Below are positions 23,003-33,496 of a stretch of DNA of 33,496 nucleotides, in pieces. Position 1 is the first letter of the stretch. The number at the start of each line of letters is the position of its first letter. The position numbers and the translations under genes are program-made. The notes beneath the pieces are model-generated. The model worked only from the letters and a program-made list of their open reading frames with translations, was not told the origin of the DNA and did not search any database. The DNA is from Ichthyophthirius multifiliis (lineage: Eukaryota; Ciliophora; Oligohymenophorea; Hymenostomatida), in assembly GCF_000220395.1 (NCBI RefSeq), contig NW_004086762.1:1-33496 (forward strand), given 5' to 3'.

Positions 23003-23186
23003 TTTCTATATAATTAATTTATAGAGGTTTTTGAATATTTATTTTTTTAATACGAAAAAGAAAAAAAAACATATATTAATTTAATAAATAATATATTTTT
23101 TTTATATATATAGAAAAAATTAAATTAATAAATTTAAAATAAAATGCAATAAAATATATATTTCTTATATAAGTTTTATATAAAAT

Positions 23187-24144
23187 TCAAAAAAAAAATC
23201 TTTTATAATTTCTTTCATTGATTAAATCTTCGCATTTAAAAAGTGCATCTCTTAATTTTTTATTCAATTTTTAAGATTCCTTAAATTGTTTTTTTTATTC
23301 AAAATATAAAATAAAATAAAAAATGATTTATTATTATTATTTACTTATTTTTCAATATCGATAGTTTCGAATATAGTTTCTAAATATTAATATTAATTAC
23401 TAAAGTTTTCATTTGATTCTTCGAAATCTTCTTTTAATTTTGCTAATCTATTCATTTCATAAAGGTAGTTCTTTTTATTTCTAATTTTTTTTTTTTTCCA
23501 TTAAAAATATATATATTTTATTTTTACTAGTGATGGATTCTTTCGTGTTTTCTTTTTAAAATATCAATTTCTCTATCTAAACAATCATCCTCTTATTCAT
23601 ATAATGTCATTTTATAATTTAATTATTCTAAATATAACTCCAAATTAATTTTGTCATTGTTTAATTTTTCAATTGCGGCTTATTAATTTATCGAATTAAT
23701 TTTGAAAAATTATTCTTTTAATTCATTTTTTTAATAGTTTTATAGTTTTAGTTTATTTAAATAAAATTAAGGATCATTTACTTCTTTTAAATTTTCTTTT
23801 TATTCTTTTAGATCTTACATTTGATTTTGTTTTCGCTGAGTTTAATTAATATTCTGGAAATTAACTTAAGGGTTTTAACATATTATAGACCTTTAGATAG
23901 GGACTTATGAATTCGGAATTTATTAAGGAATATTGTTTTATATTAATATTTAATTTTATTATGTTGGTGGCATTTATTAATAATAAATTAAAGGGGCCTT
24001 TTTTTAATTAAATTTTTTATTAGAATGTTTTTTTACAATATTTTCATAACTTGATGATTTTCTTCTATGGGATGGAATTATAGTCGATTTTGATAAAAAA
24101 TGAGGATTATTTGAAAATTAAGATTAACAATTTGATAAATACAT
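23187..24144 (-). CDS. coiled-coil protein, unknown function
   Basis: Three exons, 24144-23528, 23480-23345 and 23279-23187, with GT-AG introns of 47 and 65 nt and matching phases give 281 aa ending at TGA 23187-23189. The first 100 residues are Ser/Asn/Gln/Pro-rich and probably disordered. From about residue 110 to the end the sequence is rich in Lys, Glu, Leu and Gln with heptad-like spacing (for example IEKLNNDKINLELYLEQL and YEMNRLAKLKEDFEE), indicating an extended coiled coil. There is no membrane segment or catalytic motif. Ciliates have many such proteins in basal bodies and the cortex, but that is only a class-level guess. Confidence 0.78.
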
Positions 24145-24416
24145 TTTTATTTTTTAAATTTTATTATTTTGTTAGTTTTTTTAAATTTTTTAAGTTATTT
24201 TTTTATTTTTATTTTTAAAAAATTCTTATATTTTTATTTAAGAATGAATTAAAAAAAATATTTTTAAATTGTAATTTATATCAATAATTAGTTATAAATA
24301 AAGTTAATCAAATTATTAGAAAAAAATAATTAATAATTGTTTAAAAATTATTATAATAATTGTATATTTATAGAGTAAAATTAAAACATTTATAATAATA
24401 TACTTATATATATGAT

Positions 24417-24465
<49 letters not shown>

Positions 24466-24841
24466 TATAATTTTTTTTAATATTTATTCATCTTTTTTAA
24501 TTATATCTATAATTAAAATGAATATTTATTTATATAATATTTTAATAATATTAATAAATACTTTATAATTAATTTTTATTTTACTTATTAATTTTTAATA
24601 CACAATATATTTTTTTTTATTAAAATATAAAATAAATTATGTTAAAATATAATTATCATCATAAAGATACATTTTATTAGAATTAATCAGAATTTTATTT
24701 TCAAAACGACTAATTTATATAAATAAAAAAAATTAATATTTTTTTTTTTAATTATTTTATAGTATCACTTTAATTTATTTTATTTATTATTAAAAAAACA
24801 ATTGTGAATAAAATAATTATATTAATATTAGCTTATAAGTA
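24145..24841. other. divergent intergenic region with AT repeat
   Basis: A/T-rich spacer between divergent genes with an AT run at about 24425-24460 and no coding signal. Confidence 0.6.
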
Positions 24842-25284
24842 ATGAAAATCGATTATCTTACTTTAAGGTAATAGGATTATGAGCATATCCTTTAAAAGCA
24901 TATATCTAACGAATAAAATAAAATTATAAAAATAATAACCGTAATATAGAGAAACAAAGGGAGTGTTAGACTAAAAGAACTTGATAAAAAAAAAACTATA
25001 ATTTAATTAATATGTAAGAATAGAATTCTGAAAAATCCTTTATAATATTTTATATGATTTTAGATTAATAATAATATGAAAAAATATAGTTATAAGAAAT
25101 TAATATTTTATTGTTAGGTAATAATGCCCTATAAAAATAAAAATTTATATATATAATAAATTCTGATTATTTTTTTTAAATAGTTGAAATAAAACAATTT
25201 TTATAATAAGTACAATAAAATTTTATTTTATCAAAGCATTTATAAATAAAAATTATAGTAGATAGTAATAGAAAAATGTAATGA
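24842..25284 (+). CDS. small orphan protein, two exons
   Basis: ATG 24842 opens exon 1 (24842-25013). A 50-nt intron with a GTAAGA donor and TTTTAG acceptor (25014-25063) joins in phase to exon 2 (25064-25284), giving 130 aa ending at TGA 25282-25284. The splice unites two stretches that are each clearly protein-like (MKIDYLTLRQQDYEHILQKH; KGSVRLKELDKK; INILLLGNNALQKQ), and both would stop without it. The product is basic and probably mostly helical, with no membrane segment or recognised motif. INILLLGNN is faintly like a small-GTPase first strand but lacks the GxxxxGK[ST] loop, so I do not assign it. Confidence 0.65.
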
Positions 25285-25796
25285 GAAATAATTTCAAATT
25301 AAAATATTAAAATTTAATAATAAGTAAATGAAAAAAAGATAACAAAAAAATGGAAAAAAAATATGATTAATATAAAAAAATGTTATTAATATTATTATTA
25401 TAATTAAATTATTATTATAATTATTATAATTCTTATTACTATTATTATTACTATTATTATTACCATTATTATTACCATTATTATTACAATTATTATTTCT
25501 ATGGATATTATATAAATTATTTTTATTTTACTTATATTTTTATAAAAATATAATTTATATTATAAATTTATTACAAATTAAAATTAATATTTTAATTAAA
25601 CTCTTTAATTTTTTTTTTTATTTTATTTTTTAATTTTATAATTATAATTTTATTATTTTTAAAATAATTTTTTTATTTATTCTTTTATTTGTAATTTCTT
25701 TTAAATAATTTTATATATTTTTTTATCAATTTATGTTTTAATTTAATTAAATATAGACTTTCTTTAATTTTTTGATAAATTTTATTATTTATTTTA
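25285..25796. other. intergenic with ATT microsatellite
   Basis: A/T-rich spacer between converging genes. An imperfect ATT/ACT/ACC trinucleotide repeat occupies about 25384-25500; the rest is T-rich. No gene seen. Confidence 0.65.
25384..25500. repeat. imperfect ATT trinucleotide microsatellite
   Basis: Units of TTA/ATT interspersed with ATTACT, ATTACC and ATTACA variants over about 115 bp, in a noncoding position beyond the 3' end of the giant membrane-protein gene. Confidence 0.85.
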
Positions 25797-28700
25797 TCAT
25801 TTATTTAATCTTTTTTTATTATTTTATATTTTTAATGTCACTAATTTTTTATTATAATCTTTATTTTCTTTTTAAAATCTTATATTTTTATTTATTTATA
25901 TTTAAGTCATAGAAATAGTATTAATATTTGGTATTGTTTTAGATTTAAGTATTGTCTCTTTAGAATCTGCTTAGAATTTATCAATATTATCACCTACACA
26001 TATAATAAAAATAAATAATACTTATATCTAATTATAAATTTATATTGATTTATAATATACCTTTTTAAGAGAAATCATAATTTTAATCATTACTATTTTT
26101 TTATTTTTAATCCTCTAATAAAATAGATTAATTTAGTTTCATATTATCAACTATTTATTATTAATGAATATTTAAATTATTATTAAAAATTAAGTTTACA
26201 TTATATTTCCTTTTCTAAAATATAAATATTTTTTTGACTTTTAAATTTAAAAACATAATCTTTTAATTTATCAATTAAATAGTTTATTCGTTTTTAATCT
26301 ACTATTTTTATCTTTTATTATTTTTTATATTTATATATTATATATTTAAAAATTTACTTTAACATATTTATCTATTTTGAAAATTCTTAATAATTATTTT
26401 AATTTTTATTAGAATTTTTAAGATTAAAAAAATTATTAATAATAACTATATATCAATATTTTAATGATTCTAAATATAAAATACACATTAATAATTGCAA
26501 TAAGAATATAAGAAATCCAAACTAAATAATCATAATTATTTTAATAAATATATATACATAATAAAATAGTAATAAATATTGTTTAAGATGATAATTTATC
26601 TAAATTATTATATATTAATTTATTATATGGATTATATTTTCTATGAAGATTTAGATATATATAAATTATAATAGCGAAAGTAATTCCTTTAATAAAAATA
26701 GCTTAATCATAAATATTCATGCAAATTATAATTAAAGTCTTTAAGAAAATTTTAAATATTTCCCAAAAATAAGAATTGTTTTAATAACCTAAATATAAAA
26801 AACCATATTTGTATTAAATACAAACTTTATTTAAATTATTTCTATTTCTATATAATCTAAATAAAAAAAACAATGGAATTAAAAAAGCTACCAAAATCAA
26901 TATATAAATAATGAAATAAAAAGCCCATTTAATATGTGTTTATGTATAACATAAATAAGCTAAATCTTATTTAATATATAATATGCCACTAATATTTCTA
27001 AAAATATATGTATAAAATAAAAAATAAATATAAATATAAATATATATATATATTATATATTTTATATATTTATATATAATCATTTATTAATAAATAATTT
27101 TTAATATAACCTGCACGAAAGACTTGAAACAAAAATATTAATAATTTAAGGTTGTGAATACATATAAATATAGACAATAGAAATAAAGAAATGTGGTTTT
27201 TTAATTTTTCTTTTTTAAAAACTATAAAAATAAAGAATAAAACTATAAATGTTATTAAATAAATAAAAGGTATTAATATTTAGAAAATCATCCTAAGATA
27301 AAGAATATCTATATTAGAATCTATTTAAACTAATTAGCAATCTAAACTATAACTCATTTATTAAATTGGATTTCCTATATTATCACTAATATCTTATATT
27401 CCAATAGGCATTTATAAATCAAAATTGCTTATTAGTTATATTAATTATATATAATTTGTAAATATTTTTATTAATATTGTTATTTCTTTATCAAATATTT
27501 GATTTCTACGTTTTATTAGTCTTAATTTATATAATATAGTAAATTAAATCCTATATTCAATACTTTATATAGTACTTTTCACGGAAAAAAAAATAGTTAA
27601 AAGAGTATATATACTTATACCGATAATCTTTAAACCATTATCGGAAACCAACTTACAATTTCCACATTTAAAAGGAGAACTGTTAGAATATTAATCATTC
27701 CATTAAATTCCATAGATATCGCAACTTTCACATAAAGCTCCTATATGTCCTTCTGCACATGAATCGTTTTCAGCCTTATTACCTCCATTACAATTATTAA
27801 TTAAATTCTTACAATATTCTATAATATCGGAATTTAACGAAGCCCTCCAATATCCTTCTCGTAATATCAATTGATTTCCTCCTGGACATTATAATACTCC
27901 TATTTCAGGACATCGTTTACATTAAGTTGAGTTTTATTCTAAACTATATGTATATTAAGAACAATAGATGCATTTACCAACATCTTAAACGTATACTTCT
28001 CCTATTTAACATTTTTTGGTTTATATTATTAATTCGAAATAAGGATTTTCTTTAAATTAATAAATATAGTCCTATTATATTGGTATTTTAATACAAGAGA
28101 CGGTAATTTTCGAATATATTTGTTAATTAAAAGAAGGTTTTATTGGTATTTATATTTAATTTAATTAATATCCATTTAATTCATAATTATATGGATAATA
28201 TATAGTTTCTTATAAATTATATGCTTTAGTATCGTTTTTTTATTAATATAAAGTGATATTGGCTTTTGAATCTACAAATATATCCAATTATTTTAGATTT
28301 AATTCCTATTTTTCATTTATTTAGTTATATACTTTAATTAATATCTAATTTTATTCACTTAGAGACCAATTATCAAATAATAATATATTTTCATCGTTTT
28401 TTTTTGTTATTTCTTTATATTATTAATTTTAATAATAGAATAATTTAATATATTAAGGATTTATTATCTCATTATTATTTTTATATTGTTTATTTTAATT
28501 ATTTTGTATTATTGTTTTGTCTTTTAACATTCTATATCCTTTTAAAGTAATAATTCCTCCTCCTATATTGCTTTAGTTTTATTCTATCCTTGTATTTGAA
28601 ATAATATATTATTTTGATTGGTTTTATTTATTATAGATAGCTCCTCCTTATTATTCTGCTATATTTTTAACAAAAATAGAATTTTAGATATTTATTGATG

Positions 28701-31700
28701 TATCTTATATATTAATAGCTCCTCCATTATATCCCTAATTTTAAAAAAATAGGCAATTATTTAAATCAACATTCATCTTATTATCTTAATCGGATAAATT
28801 TTTGATAAATAAAACGGTACTTTTATATAATTAATTTTTTATAAAATTAAAGTTTAAAAGCTGTATATTTGATTAAGTATTTAATATATAAAAGAGTCCA
28901 TTTAGACAATCTTTACATTCAATATTATTAAATTGGAAATTTCTAAAAGTATTAAATTGAGTTTATTGATTTATTATATCTATTGTAATATTATTTAATA
29001 AATTTTCTATAAAATACAGTTGACTATCATTATTAATTATAATATTAATAAATTATTATTAATAGGAAATTATTTTTGAGTTTTTTAATTAAATAAAAGG
29101 TTAATTTATAATCATATTTAAACTTAAATTTTTAAAATAATTATTCTTTTCATTATACTCTACATTTTCAAGACTAATAAACCCTTAAATTAATGTATTA
29201 TTTTCTATCTTATTTTATTAAACATTTATATGTAAATTCCTAGCACAAATATAATATTAACATTATTATTCTTATTATTTTAAATATACCTAAACTTACT
29301 ATTTTTGATATAAATTTATTATTCTGTTAAATTATATTAAAACTTTATTTTTATTTTAAGAATTTTAATCATTTTAAACATTTATTAAACTTCCACTATT
29401 AGAAAATAAATCTTTAAAAATAGAATTCTCAATAATAATCTATTAAACCTCATTATATTATTCTAAATAAATAAAGCCACCTTAAACTTAAGCATATATA
29501 CTATCACAATATATATTAGTAATAGTTATATTAGCAACCAAATTGTTTAAATTGATTAATATAGCTCCTCCTTATCCTTTATCAATACTATTTTGACTAT
29601 ATACATTTAAATTTTTAAAAGTAGATTCTTTTATTTTAACAAAGCAAATATATTATTATATTTTTACTAATTAAATATATATAGCTGCTCCTTATGTTGC
29701 TACTTTATTTTAAAAACTACTTTTTAATATATATACGAATTAGGCTTTTACATTAACAAACCCGCCATTGTGTAAATTTTTTATGGGTTCATTTATGCCA
29801 TGATTATTATTAAAAGTTGAGCTATGTATTAATAAATATTTTATTTATGAATAAATACAATTATATTTTATATTAGAAATAAAATTTTAAAACTAAGAAT
29901 TAATTATTATCAGTGTAGACTATGGTTATTCAAAATATAGAAAAGTACTTTATTCATGTGCTTCGGTAACCATTTATTTAAATTATATATTTTCTATTTT
30001 CACCTATTCGATTATTACATTAGCATCTTAATCAGATTTTATAAATAAAGGGGATATTTATTATTATTAATCATTTAAATAAGATATTATATTCTTAAAT
30101 TGGCAATTTTATAAGTGAATTTTTTTGGAATTTGCTAAATTTTTAATTTATTCAATAACATTTTCCCCATCTTTATATAAAAATTTCTATTATTCCATTT
30201 AATATATCTTTTCATCGATTTCCTTTAAAATTTCTGGCAATCTATGTTCTAATTGTATAATTTATTAGAAATCATAATTATCTGGATCATAATATCCCCA
30301 TTACCTTAACTTTTCTAACGTTTATTAATCAGATATTAAACCTATAACATCATTACCAGGATAATTATCCTATATTTCTCGTATATTTGTACTTTATCTT
30401 TTTTGGGCATTAATAGATTTCTAATTTATAATTTCAATCATACTCTAATAAATAATATATATATACATAAATATATATATATAATAAAATATTTGAAAAA
30501 TAAAATAAAAAATACTTAGTTTAATAAAATTTAATTTTCGAAAATACAATTTTAAATTAAAACTTAATGTTTAATATTAAAAATAGAAATTAAAGTTTAG
30601 GTTTCATGGAGAAAAAAATTATCTTCAAAATTATTTATACTATCTATATCAATAGTATATGGAATTTAAGAATCTTATTTAAAAATGCAATTTTTGATTT
30701 AAATTTAATATATATTTTAAAATATAGAGAAGAACTCTTTATGTAATTTATATTAATTAATATGAGAATTCGAAAATAAGTATTTTATATTATCAAATTT
30801 AACGGAATAATAATGGGAAATATTGAATATATAAAAAAATTTTACATCTATAAATGGAGTTTGTAATAATTAATCATCTTCTCCAGTATAAGTTGGCATA
30901 TATTCTTATTTCTACCAAAAATATAAATCTATATTTATTTTATAAAATATGTTTTTTTTGTTTATTTTTCTTTTTTTTTTTCTATATATAATACCTATTA
31001 ATTAAACGTTCTTTATTTCAATTTCATTTCCTTCTATTTAATTTGGTATTTATAGTTAAAACATGTCATTATTATCTATATATTTTATATCAATTTATTA
31101 TAATATCATATTGTTAATTAATATTTTAGAAGGGAATTATTTTATGTCAAATTATATGGGTGTTTGTATAAATATTAGTATTACTTTAAGTTCCATAAGA
31201 TATTATTTAGCTTTTTATGAATGTTTCATATGAAAATCTTATATTTAAATTGTATATATTTTGAAAAGTATAGACTATAGTAATTATTAAGTATCTACGT
31301 AATAATATTATTCATTAAATTAAAAACCTTAAAATACAAGCTCCTTTTAATTAGTTAGATAAAATAATATACAATTGGATAATCCATTATTTAATATTAA
31401 TGTATCTTTAAAAAAAGTATTATGTAAAACTTTGGATTGACTGTATTAATCAGAAAATATTTTACTATTATATATTGCATTATGTATTAGTGATAATTGA
31501 ACTATTTTACAAATAGTTTAATGATAAAAGAAATTAAAAAAGTCATTTATATTTTCTAAATAATTATGGCTAATTTCTAACTTTGTAATTTATATTTATA
31601 AAGGTTAATTATATATTAAAAATTGGGAATTAAAGCTAAGTTAGAAAAAACTAATATTTTTGAAAAAAACCATATTTGACAATTTCATATTATATATTAA

Positions 31701-32676
31701 TAATTCTTATAGATTTATTATATATATTGAGAAATTTTAATAATTATCTAATTCTTAAAATATAGAAAGTTCTGAATTTATTTCATTAAACATAAATAAT
31801 TATTTCCCTGAATTAAAATTTACATTTTTAAAATATAATTTATTATTAAATTTCTATTGTTAAAATATTAACTATATTTTATTATTTTTTGTAGTATTTT
31901 ATATTGAAAATATATTATAGAAATTTATGTTTTCCAATTTATAATTATTAAATCCATTTATTATTATATTATATTCTAAAAAAAATTAAAGTTATATTTT
32001 CCCTATTTCTTTATTTTTAGGATCAAGTGAATATAAACTTAAACTTATATTATCAAAATTTACTAGATTTTCCATTATTTTAGTTTATATGTTTATTTAT
32101 TTATTAAATATACATTAATTATTTATTGCTTATTATTACAGATTTATAGATAATTATTTATCATTTTAAATAAAAAGTAATTCATATTAAAATTCATTGT
32201 ACTATTCTTAATTAAAAGTACTAAATAATTATCTTTTTTTTTAAAAAAATAAAAAATAAAAAAATACTTTTATTCATCTATATTATCAATTTCATTAAAA
32301 TTAATATCTATTTATTCATCAATAATATCCTAAATTATAATAACTTTTATTTATTATTAAATATTGAAAAAAGGATTATTTTAATCATAAAATTATTGAT
32401 AATATTTGACAGAATCATTATTAAATGCTTCATATTCCTAACTAATAATTTAACTATCTCTACAATCTATTATTTTTTGTATTTTAAATATCTTTTGGCA
32501 CTTTTCCTCATTACATGTTTATATAGAATGTTTATATAAACTTTAATAAATTATAATTGATTGTTTATTTTTTATTACCTTATAAAAACTAAAAAACTAA
32601 AAAAAATATTTAGGATTCTATTTCCTAAAAATGATGAAATATCGCCTTCAAAAATAAAAAATAAATATAAATTCAT
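25797..32676 (-). CDS. giant beta-helix-repeat multi-pass membrane protein
   Basis: Nine exons (32676-32579, 32540-32268, 32232-30995, 30928-30516, 30444-27111, 26997-26358, 26311-26200, 26150-26061, 25993-25797) encode about 2130 residues ending at TGA 25797-25799. A hydrophobic N-terminus (LNIFFSFLVFISLYK) may be a signal or anchor. About 1400 residues of Asn/Gln-rich beta-helix-like repeats follow, with NCIF-type turns and GGAI marks (GQGGAILI, NGGAINI, QQGGAIYN) like polymorphic outer-membrane (pmp) repeats. Residues about 1490-1610 are cysteine-rich (CIYCSQYTYS, CKRCPE, CAEGHIGALCESC, CGNC), similar to GCC2/GCC3-type ephrin-receptor repeats. About eight membrane segments follow from residue 1615, then a polar cytosolic tail. 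I recall this architecture as an expanded ciliate surface family; adhesion or sensing is inferred. The junction at intron 26998-27110 is off by one base for the required phase. Confidence 0.87.
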
Positions 32677-33496
32677 TTTTAATCATTAAACATTTTCAAA
32701 CTGAGAATTTATGCTTTATATTTATTTTATTTTTTAAAAAAAATTGAAAAAAAAATATAAAAATCGATAAAAAAAAATTGCGCGAAAAAAGTAATAAAAA
32801 ATTAGATTAAATACTATTAAAAAATAAATTAATATATTTAAATAATGTTATAGAAGGTAATAAATAAAAATATTTATATAAATATAAATATAAATAAATA
32901 TATATATATTTATATATATATATATTTTTTTTTATTTTTATAAAATTTTCTTATAATTAATAAATATATTTTATTCTAAAATTTACATTTTATTATTATA
33001 TATTTTTTTCTATATATATCATTTTTATAAATATTTTTATAAATAAATATATTTACAATTTTTATTTTTATTTTTTGAATTTTTTTATAATTTTAAATAT
33101 TTTTTTATTATATTTATTTAATATTTTTTATTATAATATAATTAATTATTTATATTAAATAATTTTTTATCATATAATTATTATATTTTATAATAATTAT
33201 TTTTATAAAAAATATTTATAATTTAATTTTTAAATTTTTTGATATTTAATTTCAAAATAAACTTTTTTTTTATAAAAGATAATATATAAATGAATTTTTT
33301 AATGATATTATTTCGACTAATTTAAAAAATATAATTCAATTCAATTATATTTATATTTTAGATATAATTTATATTTTTTATATCAAATAATAATTTTTTT
33401 TAATAATATTTTAAATTATTATCTTTATTTCATATAAATATACTATCAAATTTGTATATAAAAAAAAAAAAATTTATTTTATTTATTAATTATTAT
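32677..33496. other. A/T-rich flank, no gene seen
   Basis: About 800 bp upstream of the giant gene, nearly pure A/T with AT runs near 32895-32925. No exon or RNA gene is seen; the giant gene's promoter should lie in the first part. Confidence 0.65.

Noticed and set aside
25070-25300. INILLLGNN as the first strand of a small GTPase
   Set aside because: The phosphate-binding loop GxxxxGK[ST] and the later DxxG motif are absent.
30441-30441. ATG at 30441 (minus) as the start of a separate large gene
   Set aside because: A 71-nt intron (30445-30515) joins this frame in phase to upstream exons of the same beta-helix style, so it is an internal methionine.
1-33496. Transposons, virus-like elements or CRISPR arrays
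   Set aside because: No terminal repeats, transposase, reverse transcriptase or integrase signatures and no spaced direct repeats were seen; all repeats are simple A/T microsatellites.

Overview
The window looks like macronuclear DNA of an oligohymenophorean ciliate. The recognisable genes read through many in-frame TAA and TAG codons (read as Gln) and end only at TGA, base composition is extremely A+T-rich, and introns are short GT-AG introns, mostly 31-113 nt. The extreme A+T content fits an Ichthyophthirius-like genome better than Tetrahymena, and the introns are longer than typical Paramecium introns; the exact species is inference. All genes below were read with TGA as the only stop.

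Left part (1-12.6 kb). A doubtful K/N/I-rich gene at the left edge is followed by a Gln-rich coiled-coil gene (1321-2812, +). Convergent to it lies a clear DP (E2F dimerisation partner) transcription factor (3183-5386, -), whose frame slips by one base inside an AAT/TAA microsatellite. Then come a RING/B-box/kelch protein (6440-8366, +), an orphan membrane protein (8863-10500, -), and divergently a 277-aa protein with a helix-turn-helix-like segment resembling the homeobox-like partner subunits of ciliate 6mA methyltransferase complexes (10913-11746, +).

Middle part (12.6-24.2 kb). A PSMD5-like proteasome assembly chaperone (+) converges with an EF-hand protein (-). A small orphan gene (-), a delta3,delta2-enoyl-CoA isomerase ending in the peroxisomal signal SRL (-), a G+C-richer island near 20.06-20.29 kb that is either a short exon or an RNA, a COQ11-like atypical SDR (-), a questionable small ORF (+) and a coiled-coil protein (-) follow.

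Right part (24.8-32.7 kb). A short orphan gene (+) precedes the largest gene of the window (25797-32676, -), nine exons and about 2130 residues: a long beta-helix-like ectodomain with GGA(I) motifs, a cysteine-rich juxtamembrane region, about eight membrane segments and a cytosolic tail, a family I recall as expanded in ciliates.

The genes are a typical housekeeping and ciliate-specific mixture; no operon-like or pathway grouping is evident. Intergenic DNA is 300-1500 bp of near-pure A/T with AT microsatellites. I saw no tRNA, rRNA, CRISPR, transposon or virus-like element.
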